Source: Betaproteobacteria bacterium | GTDB lineage: Bacteria > Pseudomonadota > Gammaproteobacteria > Burkholderiales > SG8-39 | Direction of reading: 5' to 3' | Length of the DNA: 64,000 nucleotides | NCBI GenBank assembly: GCA_004297625.1 | Contig: SCTY01000031.1 | Location: 1 to 64,000, forward strand | Shown here: piece after piece, positions 1-8,393 of the stretch | How the letters are laid out: every line of letters starts with the position of its first letter | Numbering within the stretch: position 1 is the first letter of the stretch | Position numbers and translations under genes: made by a program | Notes under the pieces: generated by a model | The model's database searches: none | What the model saw: the letters and a program-made list of their open reading frames with translations, nothing else | What the model was told of the DNA's origin: nothing

Positions 1-114
1 GCTTCCTTCAGATTCGCAGTCGCCCGCGACACCCTTGCCGTTCGGCTAACACTTCCTCCTGTCAGGCGTGTAATGGACTCTCACCATCAAGTGAGTGCGC
101 CCTGCCGGGCGCAC
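1..114 (-). mobile_element. 5' end of a class C group II intron (partial, runs off left edge)
   Basis: Read on the minus strand from 114 down, the sequence starts with GTGCG (the GUGYG 5' splice consensus). It continues with the domain I signature of bacterial group II introns, including GGAGGAAGTGTTAGCCGAAC, CGGCAAGGGTGTC and GAATCTGAAGGAAGC at the window edge. The 5' splice point follows directly on the T-run of a hairpin terminator at 115-139, the insertion preference known for class C introns. The reverse transcriptase/maturase gene and the 3' end would lie to the left of the window. Assignment to class C rests on the target site and the short 5' stem; the protein is not visible. Confidence 0.82.
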
Positions 115-139
115 AAAAAAGAAGCCGCCCGAAGGCGGC
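115..139 (-). terminator. Rho-independent terminator used as intron target
   Basis: On the minus strand, GCCGCC-TTCG-GGCGGC forms a stable tetraloop stem (124-139) followed by a run of T (115-122). No convincing minus-strand gene lies to its right, so the transcript it ends is unknown. Its visible role is as the target of the group II intron at 114. Confidence 0.7.
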
Positions 140-144
140 CTCTT

Positions 145-422
145 AGGGGGAGCCATTACCCAAGGGAGGGAGGGTGAATGGCTCAGGGGGAGTGGTCATT
201 GTGCAAGGCGAGCGCGGGCGTGTCTGTCGCTAGCACTTGGAATCTCGTGTCGCGCAAGCACTACAAGAGCGCGCACAGGCAAAATAATTCGCCATTCGCG
301 GCGGTTTAGCGTACAGTCCGCCCTCGCTTTCCGCAGTCCCGCCTCCCTCGCGCAGTCCCGTCGAAAGATTTCTTTCGGTTTGGCATAGCGGCTTTCGGTT
401 GGCGCCAACCCAAGGAAATCTC
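145..422 (+). other. Gene-free leader upstream of the RNA helicase
   Basis: No reading frame here looks coding. On the plus strand it is a G-rich block (145-215) followed by a less GC-rich stretch around 285-400, ending with AAGGAAA at 412-418 before the helicase start. A long 5' leader is common for cold-inducible DEAD-box helicase genes, but no promoter or regulatory fold can be assigned with confidence. Confidence 0.35.
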
Positions 423-1562
<1,140 letters not shown>

Positions 1563-1578
1563 AGAGATGGGAGAGATG

Positions 1579-1602
1579 GGGTCAGAGCAAATGCTCTGAC
1601 CC
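1579..1602. repeat. REP-like palindrome, GGGTCAGAGC/GCTCTGACCC
   Basis: Perfect 10-bp arms around an AAAT loop, between the convergent ends of the helicase gene and the minus-strand gene at 1613. First copy of the dispersed palindrome family found throughout the left 39 kb. Confidence 0.85.
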
Positions 1603-1612
1603 GATTTGAAGC

Positions 1613-1978
1613 TTACGGAGCGAGCTTGCCGAGCGCTTCGGCGCAGGCGCTGGCGACGTCGCGGTTCGGCTCGGCGGTGCTGCCGGGCATCGTCGCCCAG
1701 CCGCCCTTGCTTACGTATTCGCCCTTCTCCCAGTCCTTCGTCTCTTTCAGCGCCGCGAGGCTCGCCTGCACCTTGGGGCTCTTCTGGAACTGGGCCACGC
1801 ATATCGGGGTGAGCGCCGAGACGAGCGCCGCGTCGGCGCGCGCACCGGCGAGCGTCTCGGCCTTGGAGCCGGTAACCCAGCCGCCCCAGTTGAATCCGAC
1901 GAACGCGAGGGCGATCGCGCCGGCGGCCACGCCCCAAAGGAATGGTTTCGTTTCTACGGGAAGGCTGGGAATTTTCAT
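1613..1978 (-). CDS. Uncharacterised single-pass membrane protein
   Basis: A 121-residue protein with one N-terminal membrane segment (about 12-32, rich in G/A/F/W) and a soluble C-terminal part containing two cysteines (in PICVAQF and SACAEAL) that would face the periplasm. The ATG at 1978 has AGGAAA six bases upstream; the longer open frame to 2065 has a non-conserved-looking lead. No enzymatic motif is visible and no function is assigned. Confidence 0.75.
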   Translation of the reverse strand: MKIPSLPVETKPFLWGVAAGAIALAFVGFNWGGWVTGSKAETLAGARADAALVSALTPICVAQFQKSPKVQASLAALKETKDWEKGEYVSKGGWATMPGSTAEPNRDVASACAEALGKLAP

Positions 1979-2074
1979 AATTATTTCCTCGCTGATCCAG
2001 TGTCCGCGCCTGCCGCGGGACCTTCTGTGCGCTGTCGCACATACCGTGCGTACCGCAGGGAACAAAATGGACCG

Positions 2075-2344
2075 ATGGAAATCATCCTGTGGGTGTTACT
2101 GGGGAGCGCGGTCGGCTGGGTCAGCTACCGGTATATGCGCTTCAATGAAGCGCGCGGCATGAACGTCTCGCTCATCATCGGCGCTGCGGGCGCGTTCATC
2201 GGCGGGAAAGTGCTGATGCCGATGTTCACCGCCGCCGTCGACGCTCCGGTCGATTTCAGCGTGCCGGGGCTCTTTTTCGCGGCCATTGCGGCCGCCGCCT
2301 TCCTAGTGCTCGGGAACCTGGTGTACGTCCGCTGGGGCGTATAG
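2075..2344 (+). CDS. Small multi-pass membrane protein, GlsB/YeaQ/YmgE-like
   Basis: An 89-residue protein with three hydrophobic helices (about 2-15, 28-49 and 62-85) and glycine-rich packing, matching the size and layout of the GlsB/YeaQ/YmgE (transglycosylase-associated) family of inner-membrane proteins. The start MEIILWVLLG is chosen because the frame upstream to 2000 encodes an arginine-rich lead with no membrane character. Its last 42 bases overlap the convergent mlaC gene. Confidence 0.65.
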   Translation: MEIILWVLLGSAVGWVSYRYMRFNEARGMNVSLIIGAAGAFIGGKVLMPMFTAAVDAPVDFSVPGLFFAAIAAAAFLVLGNLVYVRWGV

Positions 2345-2959
2345 CCGATTCTTGTCCGATAGCGACTTGAGCAGGCCCTCGATGCCGCCGCTGCGCACCG
2401 CCGCGGCGAAGCTCTCGCGGTAGTTCAGCACCAGGCTGACCCCCGCGATTCGCACGTCGAACACCTTCCAGCCCGCCGGGCGGTCCTCCATGTCGTAGTC
2501 GATCTCCAGGGCCTGCGCTCCGGGCCGCTTCACGATCGAGCGCACCAGGACCTCGGTGTCGCCGGCGGCGGCGCGCAGCGGCCGGTACTGCACCTCCTGG
2601 TCGCGGTAGCCCGACAGCGCGCCCGAATAGGTGCGCACGAGAAGCGTCCTGAACTCGGCGACCAGCGCCGCCCGCTGCTGCGGCGAAGCGGCGCCCCAGC
2701 TGCGTCCCGCGGCCGTGCGCGTCATGCGCTGAAAATCGAATAGCGGCAGGATCTTGCTCTCGACGAGCTGCGCAACCGCGCTCGGCTGCCCCGCCGCCAG
2801 ATCCTCCCTCAGGGTGGCGATGATCTCGGAGGTGACCGCGTGCATCAGCGCATCGGGCGTCTGCGCGGGCGGCGCCAGGAACTCGGCGCCGGCACTGCGT
2901 GCGAGGAGAAGAAGCAGGACGGCCAAGAGGGTTGCGATACGGCGTTTGTGCAATGTCAT
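2303..2959 (-). CDS. mlaC: MlaC-like phospholipid-binding periplasmic protein
   Basis: A 218-residue secreted protein with a signal peptide (LLAVLLLLLARSAGA). The body matches the MlaC/Ttg2D family: a helical N-terminal half (ESKILPLFDFQRMTRTAAGRSW) and a sheet-forming half with VLVRSIV, IDYDMED and WKVFDVRIAGVSLVLNYR. MlaC shuttles phospholipids between the MlaA outer-membrane protein and the MlaFEDB transporter. The other mla genes are not adjacent, so this is a stand-alone copy. The 3' end overlaps the convergent membrane-protein gene. Confidence 0.85.
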   Translation of the reverse strand: MTLHKRRIATLLAVLLLLLARSAGAEFLAPPAQTPDALMHAVTSEIIATLREDLAAGQPSAVAQLVESKILPLFDFQRMTRTAAGRSWGAASPQQRAALVAEFRTLLVRTYSGALSGYRDQEVQYRPLRAAAGDTEVLVRSIVKRPGAQALEIDYDMEDRPAGWKVFDVRIAGVSLVLNYRESFAAAVRSGGIEGLLKSLSDKNRLYAPADVHQVPEH

Positions 2960-3029
2960 TATGCTTTCCTTAGATTGCGTTTAAGCCGCCTGTCTGTACG
3001 CCAGCGCACGAACGGGCGTAGCATGGTCC

Positions 3030-3794
3030 ATGGCCATGGCGCACAACGTCTCCGGCGCTCACCCCACCCGGAATCGCCTCCTCGCCTCGCTCTCCGACGA
3101 GGACTACCAGGCGATCGAGCCGCACCTCGAGGCGATGGCGATGCCGCTCGGCCTCGCGGTCTACGAATCCGGCGGCCCGCAGGGGCACGTGGTCTTCCCG
3201 ACCGATAGCGTCGTGTCGCTGCTCTATGTCCTGGAGAGCGGCGCCTCCACCGAGATCGCGGTCACCGGCAACGAGGGCGTGGTCGGGATCTCGCTGTTCA
3301 TGGGAGGCGAGACCACGCCGAGCCGCGCCGTGGTGCAGAGCGCCGGGAAGGGGTACCGCGTGCGCGCGGCGATCCTGAAAAAGCAATTCGAGTCGCGCGG
3401 CGCGCTGCAGCACCAGCTGCTGCGCTTCACCCAGGCGCTGATCACCCAGATGACGCAGACCGCGGTGTGCAACCGCCACCACGCGGTGGACCAGCAGCTC
3501 TGCCGCTGGCTGCTGCTGATGCTCGACCGGCTTCCCGCCAACGAGCTGAGCATGACCCAGGAGCTGATCGCCAACATGCTCGGCGTGCGGCGCGAAGGGG
3601 TCACCGAGGCGGCCGGCAAGCTGCAGGCGGAAGGGCTCATCGAGTACCGCCGCGGCCGCATCCTGGTGCTCGACCGGCCGAAGCTCGAGGCGCGCGTGTG
3701 CGAATGCTATGCGGTGGTCAAGCGCGAGTATGACCGCCTGCTCGGGCGCGTGACGGGCGATCCGCAACACGGATCGTATTCCGCACCCCGGTGA
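3030..3794 (+). CDS. Crp/Fnr-family transcriptional regulator
   Basis: A 254-residue regulator. The N-terminal two-thirds is a cyclic-nucleotide-binding-like beta-roll (VVFPTDSVVSLLYVL, GNEGVVGISLFMGG). The C-terminal third is a winged helix-turn-helix whose recognition segment is ANMLGVRREGVTEAAGKLQ. The usual cAMP-binding arginine/serine pair is not obvious, so the ligand is unknown. The last 77 bases overlap the convergent BON-domain gene. A start at 3036 (MAHNVSG) is equally possible. Confidence 0.85.
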   Translation: MAMAHNVSGAHPTRNRLLASLSDEDYQAIEPHLEAMAMPLGLAVYESGGPQGHVVFPTDSVVSLLYVLESGASTEIAVTGNEGVVGISLFMGGETTPSRAVVQSAGKGYRVRAAILKKQFESRGALQHQLLRFTQALITQMTQTAVCNRHHAVDQQLCRWLLLMLDRLPANELSMTQELIANMLGVRREGVTEAAGKLQAEGLIEYRRGRILVLDRPKLEARVCECYAVVKREYDRLLGRVTGDPQHGSYSAPR

Positions 3795-4050
3795 CGCCCG
3801 TGATCCCCCGGGCGAGCGCTCCGGCCCGGTGCACCTCGGCCATCGAGCGCACGAAGCCCTTGAGGTGAACCACGCCGTCGCGGGTTTCTATGGAAATGTC
3901 GGTTTTCCCGAGCATCGGATCGTTCCGGATGGCGCTCGTCACCCGCGCGGTGATGAGCGCGTCGTCGAAGCCGACGCCCTTCTCCTGCGCGCTGACGCCG
4001 AGTGCCAAGAGCAGCAGGATCAATGCGAAAAAGATTCGCTTCTGCGCCAT
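3718..4050 (-). CDS. BON-domain periplasmic protein
   Basis: A 110-residue protein with a signal peptide (FFALILLLLALGVSA) followed by one BON domain: DALITARVTSAIRNDPMLGKTDISIE, then GVVHLKGFV, then the conserved closing segment GVTGVRNTIRV. BON domains bind phospholipid or attach proteins to the envelope. The start at 4050 (MAQKRIFF) is preferred over the longer 4068 start because it puts basic residues at the head of the signal. It overlaps the end of the convergent Crp/Fnr gene. Confidence 0.8.
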   Translation of the reverse strand: MAQKRIFFALILLLLALGVSAQEKGVGFDDALITARVTSAIRNDPMLGKTDISIETRDGVVHLKGFVRSMAEVHRAGALARGITGVTGVRNTIRVADRPSRARAGGHTRA

Positions 4051-4097
4051 GGGCCATGGTACGGCCACGGCGCCGGCGCGTCTGTCTGCCAGGACAC

Positions 4098-4138
4098 TTA
4101 AGAATCTGGGTTAAGAATCTGGGGTTAAGAATCTGGGG
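4098..4138. repeat. Three tandem TTAAGAATCTGGG copies
   Basis: Three copies of a 13-14-base unit (4098-4110, 4111-4124, 4125-4138) lead directly into the palindrome at 4135-4194; the last GGGG is shared with it. This looks like slippage at the edge of a REP-like element. Confidence 0.85.
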
Positions 4139-4194
4139 TCAGAGCCCTAATTCGGTTTGCGCGTACGCGCAAACCGAATTAGGGCTCTGACCCC
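4135..4194. repeat. 60-bp perfect palindrome (REP-like)
   Basis: Arms of 29 bases (4135-4163 and 4166-4194) are perfectly complementary around a central TA. The outer ends are the dispersed GGGGTCAGAGCC motif; the inner part is CTAATTCGGTTTGCGCG. It sits between the BON gene's promoter side and the 3' end of the degP-like gene. Confidence 0.95.
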
Positions 4195-4199
4195 GAATT

Positions 4200-5621
4200 T
4201 CAGCCGATCTCGACGGGAACGAAGATGCTCGCCTCGCCGCGCCGGATGAGAAGCGCGACGCTGCCCTTCGCCTTCTCTACGGCCGCGCGCAGGTCGCGCA
4301 CGCTCTTCACGGGCTTGCCGTTGACCGCGGTGACCACGTCGCCGGGGCGGATGCCGGCGCGCGCAGCCGCGCCCGCTGCGTTCTCGACCACCAGGCCCTG
4401 CACGCCGTCGAGCTCTTTCTTCTCCTCGGGCGTGAGCGGGCGCACCGCGAGCCCGAGCTTGCCCGAAGCTTTCTCGCCGCTGCCGGCGCGCGCCACCTTC
4501 TCGGTCTTGAGCTCGCCCACGGTCACGCCGATCGAGCGCTTGGAGCCGTCGCGCCACACGTCGAAGGTGGCCTTCGTCCCGGGCTTCACCGCGGCCACGA
4601 GCGGCGGCAGCTCGCTCGAGCGGTCCACCGGCTTGCCGTTCACCGCGAGCAGCACGTCGCCCGGCTTGATCCCGGCCTTGTCCGCCGGGCCGTTCGGCTC
4701 GACCGAGGACACGAGCGCGCCCTGCGGCCTGTCGAGCCCGAAGGACCTCGCGAGCGACGCGTTCACTTCCTGGATCGCCACGCCGATGCGGCCGCGCTCG
4801 ACCTTGCCGTTCTTGACGAGCTGCTTCTCGACGTCGGCCGCGACGTTGATCGGGATGGCGAACGCCACGCCCATGTAGCCGCCGGTGCGCGAGTAGATCT
4901 GCGAGTTGATGCCGATCACCTCGCCGCGCAGGTTGAACAGCGGCCCGCCCGAGTTGCCCGGGTTGATCGCCGCGTCGGTCTGGATGAAGGGCACGTAGGT
5001 GCCTTCGGGCAGCGAGCGCGAGGTCGCGCTCACGATGCCGGCGGTCACGGTGTTGTCGAAACCGAACGGCGAGCCGATGGCGAGCACCCATTCGCCCACG
5101 CGCACGGTGCGCGGGTCGCCGAGCTTCACGGTCGGCAGGCCTTTCGCGTCGATCTTCACCACCGCGATGTCGGTCGGCTGGTCGACGCCGAGCACCTTGC
5201 CCTTGAACTCGCGCCGGTCGGAGAGCTTGACGCGCACTTCATCGGCGCCGTCGACCACGTGCGCGTTGGTGAGGATGACGCCGTCGGGCTCGACGATGAA
5301 GCCGGAGCCCAGGCCCTGCGTCGGCACCTGCGGCACCGGCACCTGGAAGCGGCGGAAGAACTCGTTGAGCGGGTTGTCCTCGTCCGGGTCCTCGAGCCGG
5401 CTCGCCTGCGCATGGCCGCTCACGGTGATGTTGACCACGGCCGCCTTGTTCGCTTCGACGATCGCCGAGAAGTCGGGCAGCGTCTGCACCGCCGGCGCCG
5501 CCGCCGGCTGCACCGCCGCGACCTGGGCGCTCGCGCGCGTCTCAGCGGCGCGCGAGCTCCAGTCGCAGCCCGAGAGCGCGACACCCAGGAAAAGCAGCGG
5601 AACGAGAACGAGTTTCTTCAT
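4200..5621 (-). CDS. degP: Do/DegP-family periplasmic serine protease (lipoprotein)
   Basis: A 473-residue trypsin-like protease and chaperone of the cell envelope. The signal ends in a lipobox (GVALSGC), so it is probably lipid-anchored. The catalytic triad is visible: His in ILTNAHVVDG, Asp in PTDIAVVKID, Ser in PGNSGGPLFN. Two PDZ domains follow (about 265-360, with IGVAIQEVN and PGDVLLAVNGKPV; about 385-470, with PGDVVTAVNGKPV). The ATG at 5621 has a purine-rich AGGGGGA upstream. The stop lies six bases from the 60-bp palindrome, which may act as its 3' hairpin. It could equally be named mucD or degQ. Confidence 0.88.
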   Translation of the reverse strand: MKKLVLVPLLFLGVALSGCDWSSRAAETRASAQVAAVQPAAAPAVQTLPDFSAIVEANKAAVVNITVSGHAQASRLEDPDEDNPLNEFFRRFQVPVPQVPTQGLGSGFIVEPDGVILTNAHVVDGADEVRVKLSDRREFKGKVLGVDQPTDIAVVKIDAKGLPTVKLGDPRTVRVGEWVLAIGSPFGFDNTVTAGIVSATSRSLPEGTYVPFIQTDAAINPGNSGGPLFNLRGEVIGINSQIYSRTGGYMGVAFAIPINVAADVEKQLVKNGKVERGRIGVAIQEVNASLARSFGLDRPQGALVSSVEPNGPADKAGIKPGDVLLAVNGKPVDRSSELPPLVAAVKPGTKATFDVWRDGSKRSIGVTVGELKTEKVARAGSGEKASGKLGLAVRPLTPEEKKELDGVQGLVVENAAGAAARAGIRPGDVVTAVNGKPVKSVRDLRAAVEKAKGSVALLIRRGEASIFVPVEIG

Positions 5622-5744
5622 CGCAAGTCCCCCTCGAAAGGTTTCTTCCAATGAAGACCGATATGGCGCCCGGGGAGTTCCGCTTCAAGGACCCCCGCCG
5701 GTAACCAAACGTAACGCGAAGCTTTCATTCCGCTTACAAACGCC

Positions 5745-6836
5745 CTAGCCCTTGCGCGAGTGCGAATACACGAAGTTGTCGAACGTGTTCTCGGCGACGC
5801 GGAACCAGAGGTACTCCTCGTCGCGGAACTTGCGCCACGCGCTGTAGATTCTCTTGAAGTGCGGGCTCTTGTCGGAGAGCTCGTCGTAGAGATCGAAGGC
5901 CGCCTTGTATGCCGCCTCCATCACCGGGCGCGGGAAGGCGCGCAGCTGCGCGCCCCCGGCCACGAGCCTGCGCAGCGCCTGCGGGTTCTTCGCGTCGTAT
6001 TGGGCGGTGACGTGCACGTGCGCGTCCGTCGCGGCCGACTCGATCGCCGCTTTGAACTCCGCCGGCAGCTCGTCCCACTTCTTCTGGTTGACGAGCACGC
6101 CGAGCTGCGCGGTGCCTTCCCAGAACCCGGGATAGTAGTAGTACTTCGCCACGCGCACGAAGCCGAGCTTCTCGTCGTCGTACGGGCCGACCCATTCGGC
6201 GGCGTCGATGGTGCCGCGCTCGAGCGCGGTGTAGATCTCGCCGCCCGCGATCTGCTGCGGCACCACGCCGAGCTTGGCGAGCATCTGGCCCTGCAGCCCC
6301 GGGATGCGGAACTTGAGGCCCTTGAGGTCGGCGACCGTCTTGATCTCCTTCCTGAACCAGCCGCCCATCTGCGCGCCGGTATTGCCCGCCGGGAACTGGA
6401 TGACGCCGTACTCCCGGAAGAGCTCGCGCATCGCGTCGATCCCGCCGCCCGCGTACATCCATGCGTTCTGCTGGCGCGTGTTCAGGCCGAAGGGCATGGT
6501 GGTATCGAAGGCGAACGCCGGGTTCTTCCCGACGTAGTAATAGTTCGCCGTCTGCCCGCACTCGATGGTGCCCGCCTGCACGGCGTCGAGCACCTGCAGC
6601 GGCGGCACGATCTCGCCCGCGGCGAAGGCGCGGATCTGGAAGCGGTTGGCGGTGAGCTGCGCGACGCGCCGCGCGAAGTACTCGGCGCCGCCGAAGAGCG
6701 TGTCGAGGCTCTTCGGGAAGCTCGAGGCGAGGCGCCACTGGATCGTGGCCGGGGCCTGGGCGATGGCCGGGCCTGCAACCGTCGCGCCCGCGACGGCGCC
6801 TGCGCCCGCGGTCTTCAGGAAGTCTCTGCGTTTCAT
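5745..6836 (-). CDS. TRAP transporter substrate-binding protein (DctP family)
   Basis: A 363-residue periplasmic receptor. The start MKRRDFLKTAG followed by a hydrophobic stretch is a twin-arginine signal. The body is of the DctP/TakP type, including WRLASSFPKSLDTLFGG, FAAGEIVPPLQVLDAVQAG, the conserved GLKFRIPG segment and TIDAAEWVGPYDD. TRAP receptors of this kind bind organic acids, often 2-oxo acids, and feed a DctQM permease. No DctQM genes are in the window, so it is an orphan receptor. GGAGAAA lies just upstream of the start. Confidence 0.87.
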   Translation of the reverse strand: MKRRDFLKTAGAGAVAGATVAGPAIAQAPATIQWRLASSFPKSLDTLFGGAEYFARRVAQLTANRFQIRAFAAGEIVPPLQVLDAVQAGTIECGQTANYYYVGKNPAFAFDTTMPFGLNTRQQNAWMYAGGGIDAMRELFREYGVIQFPAGNTGAQMGGWFRKEIKTVADLKGLKFRIPGLQGQMLAKLGVVPQQIAGGEIYTALERGTIDAAEWVGPYDDEKLGFVRVAKYYYYPGFWEGTAQLGVLVNQKKWDELPAEFKAAIESAATDAHVHVTAQYDAKNPQALRRLVAGGAQLRAFPRPVMEAAYKAAFDLYDELSDKSPHFKRIYSAWRKFRDEEYLWFRVAENTFDNFVYSHSRKG

Positions 6837-6932
6837 CAGGAATTTCTCCGAAAAAAGGACAGTGAAAGGGTAGGCCTGCTATCGCCGCCGGCGTGCGATA
6901 TTCGAGCCCGATCGTCGACTTGAATCAAAAAA

Positions 6933-8393
6933 GTGAAAGCCCCTCGCCCGCCCCGCTTCCTCGTCCCCGCGATCGCCGCCTCGCAGTTCGCGCCGCCGTT
7001 CATGGTGTCGGGCGTCGCGGTGGCGCTGCCTTCGCTCGGCGCGGACCTTGGCGCGGGCGCGACCGCGCTCTCGCTCGTGGAGACGCTGTTCCTCGCCGCG
7101 TCGGTGGCGCTGCTGCTTCCCGCGGGGCGCCTGGGCGACGCTTCCGACAAGGTGGCGCTCTACAAGGTCGGCCTCGTGGCCTTCGCGCTCTGCTCGCTCG
7201 CGGTCGGGCTCGTCTCCTCGGTGCCCGCGGTGCTCGCCCTGCGCGTCGTGCAGGGCATCGCCTCGGCGGCGGTGCAGTCGGCCGGGCCGGCGATCATCGC
7301 CGACGCGGTGCCGCCCGAGCGCCGCGGCCGCGCCTACGGCATCACCATCGGCGCGGTGTACGTCGGCTTGACGCTCGGCCCGATCGTCGCCGGCGTGCTC
7401 GTCGACTTGTGGGGCTGGCGCGCGGTGTTCCTCGCCGGCGGCGCGATGGTGTTCGCGCTCATCATGCCGATGCACTTCATGCTGCGCGCCAAGTGGCGCC
7501 GGCCGCCCGCGCGCGCGGTGCACCTGCCGAGCACCGCCCTCATCATCGCCGCGATGCTCGCGCTCGTCAGCGGCGCGGCGACGCTGCGCGAAGGCGCGAG
7601 CGGCTACGCCGGCGTGGCGCTCGGCCTCGTGCTTCTCGTCGTCTTCGTCTTCACGCAGCGGCATGTCGCGCGCCCGCTCCTCGACGTCGCGCTCCTCGCG
7701 CGCAATCGCGTGCTGAGCGGCGCGCTATTCGTCCAGTGGCTGCTCTATTCCAACGCGTTCGGCCAGGTGTTCCTGCTCAGCCTCTACATGCAGAGCGTGC
7801 TCGGCCAGGCGGCGAACACGGCGGGCGAGGTGCTCGCCGTCGGCACCCTCCTCATGGCGGCGATCGCGCCCGCCGCCGGCGCGCTCGCCGACCGCCTGCG
7901 CCCGACGCTCATCGCGAGCGGCGGGGTCGCGGTGGTGCTCGTCTCCTCGCTCATGGGAACGTTCCTCCACGCCGGCTCGTCGCTCGTGCAGGTCGCGCTC
8001 GTGCTCGCCGTGCAGGGCGTGGGCTTCGCGTTCTTCTCCTCGCCGAACATGGCCACGGTGATGAACGCCGTGCCGCGCGAGCTTTCCGGGATCGCCTCGG
8101 CGCTCTCGGCGAGCGCGCGCTCGCTCGGCATGGTGAGCGGCATGCTGGTCGTCGCCGCGCTCGTTTCGCTCAACCTCGGGCACGAGCCGGTCGGCGCCGA
8201 CCCGGCGCGCTACATCGCCACCATGCACACCGCGTTCTGGATCCTCGCCGCGGTCACCGCGGCGGCGCTGACGGTGAGCTTGCTGCGCCCCGGGCGTCAG
8301 ACCCCGAATCAGGGCTCTGACCCCGAATTCGCAGCGTCCGCGCGTGCCACGCCCCCGCGCCGGCGATCACGCTGGCGATGGCGGCGATGGTGA
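6933..8393 (+). CDS. MFS transporter, multidrug (DHA2-like) type
   Basis: A 486-residue major-facilitator protein starting at GTG 6933. Motif A-like GRLGDASDKVALYKVG follows helix 2, motif C-like AGPAIIADAVPPERRGRAYG is present, and at least 12 hydrophobic segments cover residues 8-430, the pattern of drug/proton antiporters. The last 30-odd residues are arginine-rich and encoded partly by the REP-like element at 8296-8330, so the original C-terminus was probably altered by that insertion. Its 3' end overlaps the convergent MFS gene by 140 bases. Confidence 0.83.
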   Translation: MKAPRPPRFLVPAIAASQFAPPFMVSGVAVALPSLGADLGAGATALSLVETLFLAASVALLLPAGRLGDASDKVALYKVGLVAFALCSLAVGLVSSVPAVLALRVVQGIASAAVQSAGPAIIADAVPPERRGRAYGITIGAVYVGLTLGPIVAGVLVDLWGWRAVFLAGGAMVFALIMPMHFMLRAKWRRPPARAVHLPSTALIIAAMLALVSGAATLREGASGYAGVALGLVLLVVFVFTQRHVARPLLDVALLARNRVLSGALFVQWLLYSNAFGQVFLLSLYMQSVLGQAANTAGEVLAVGTLLMAAIAPAAGALADRLRPTLIASGGVAVVLVSSLMGTFLHAGSSLVQVALVLAVQGVGFAFFSSPNMATVMNAVPRELSGIASALSASARSLGMVSGMLVVAALVSLNLGHEPVGADPARYIATMHTAFWILAAVTAAALTVSLLRPGRQTPNQGSDPEFAASARATPPRRRSRWRWRRW

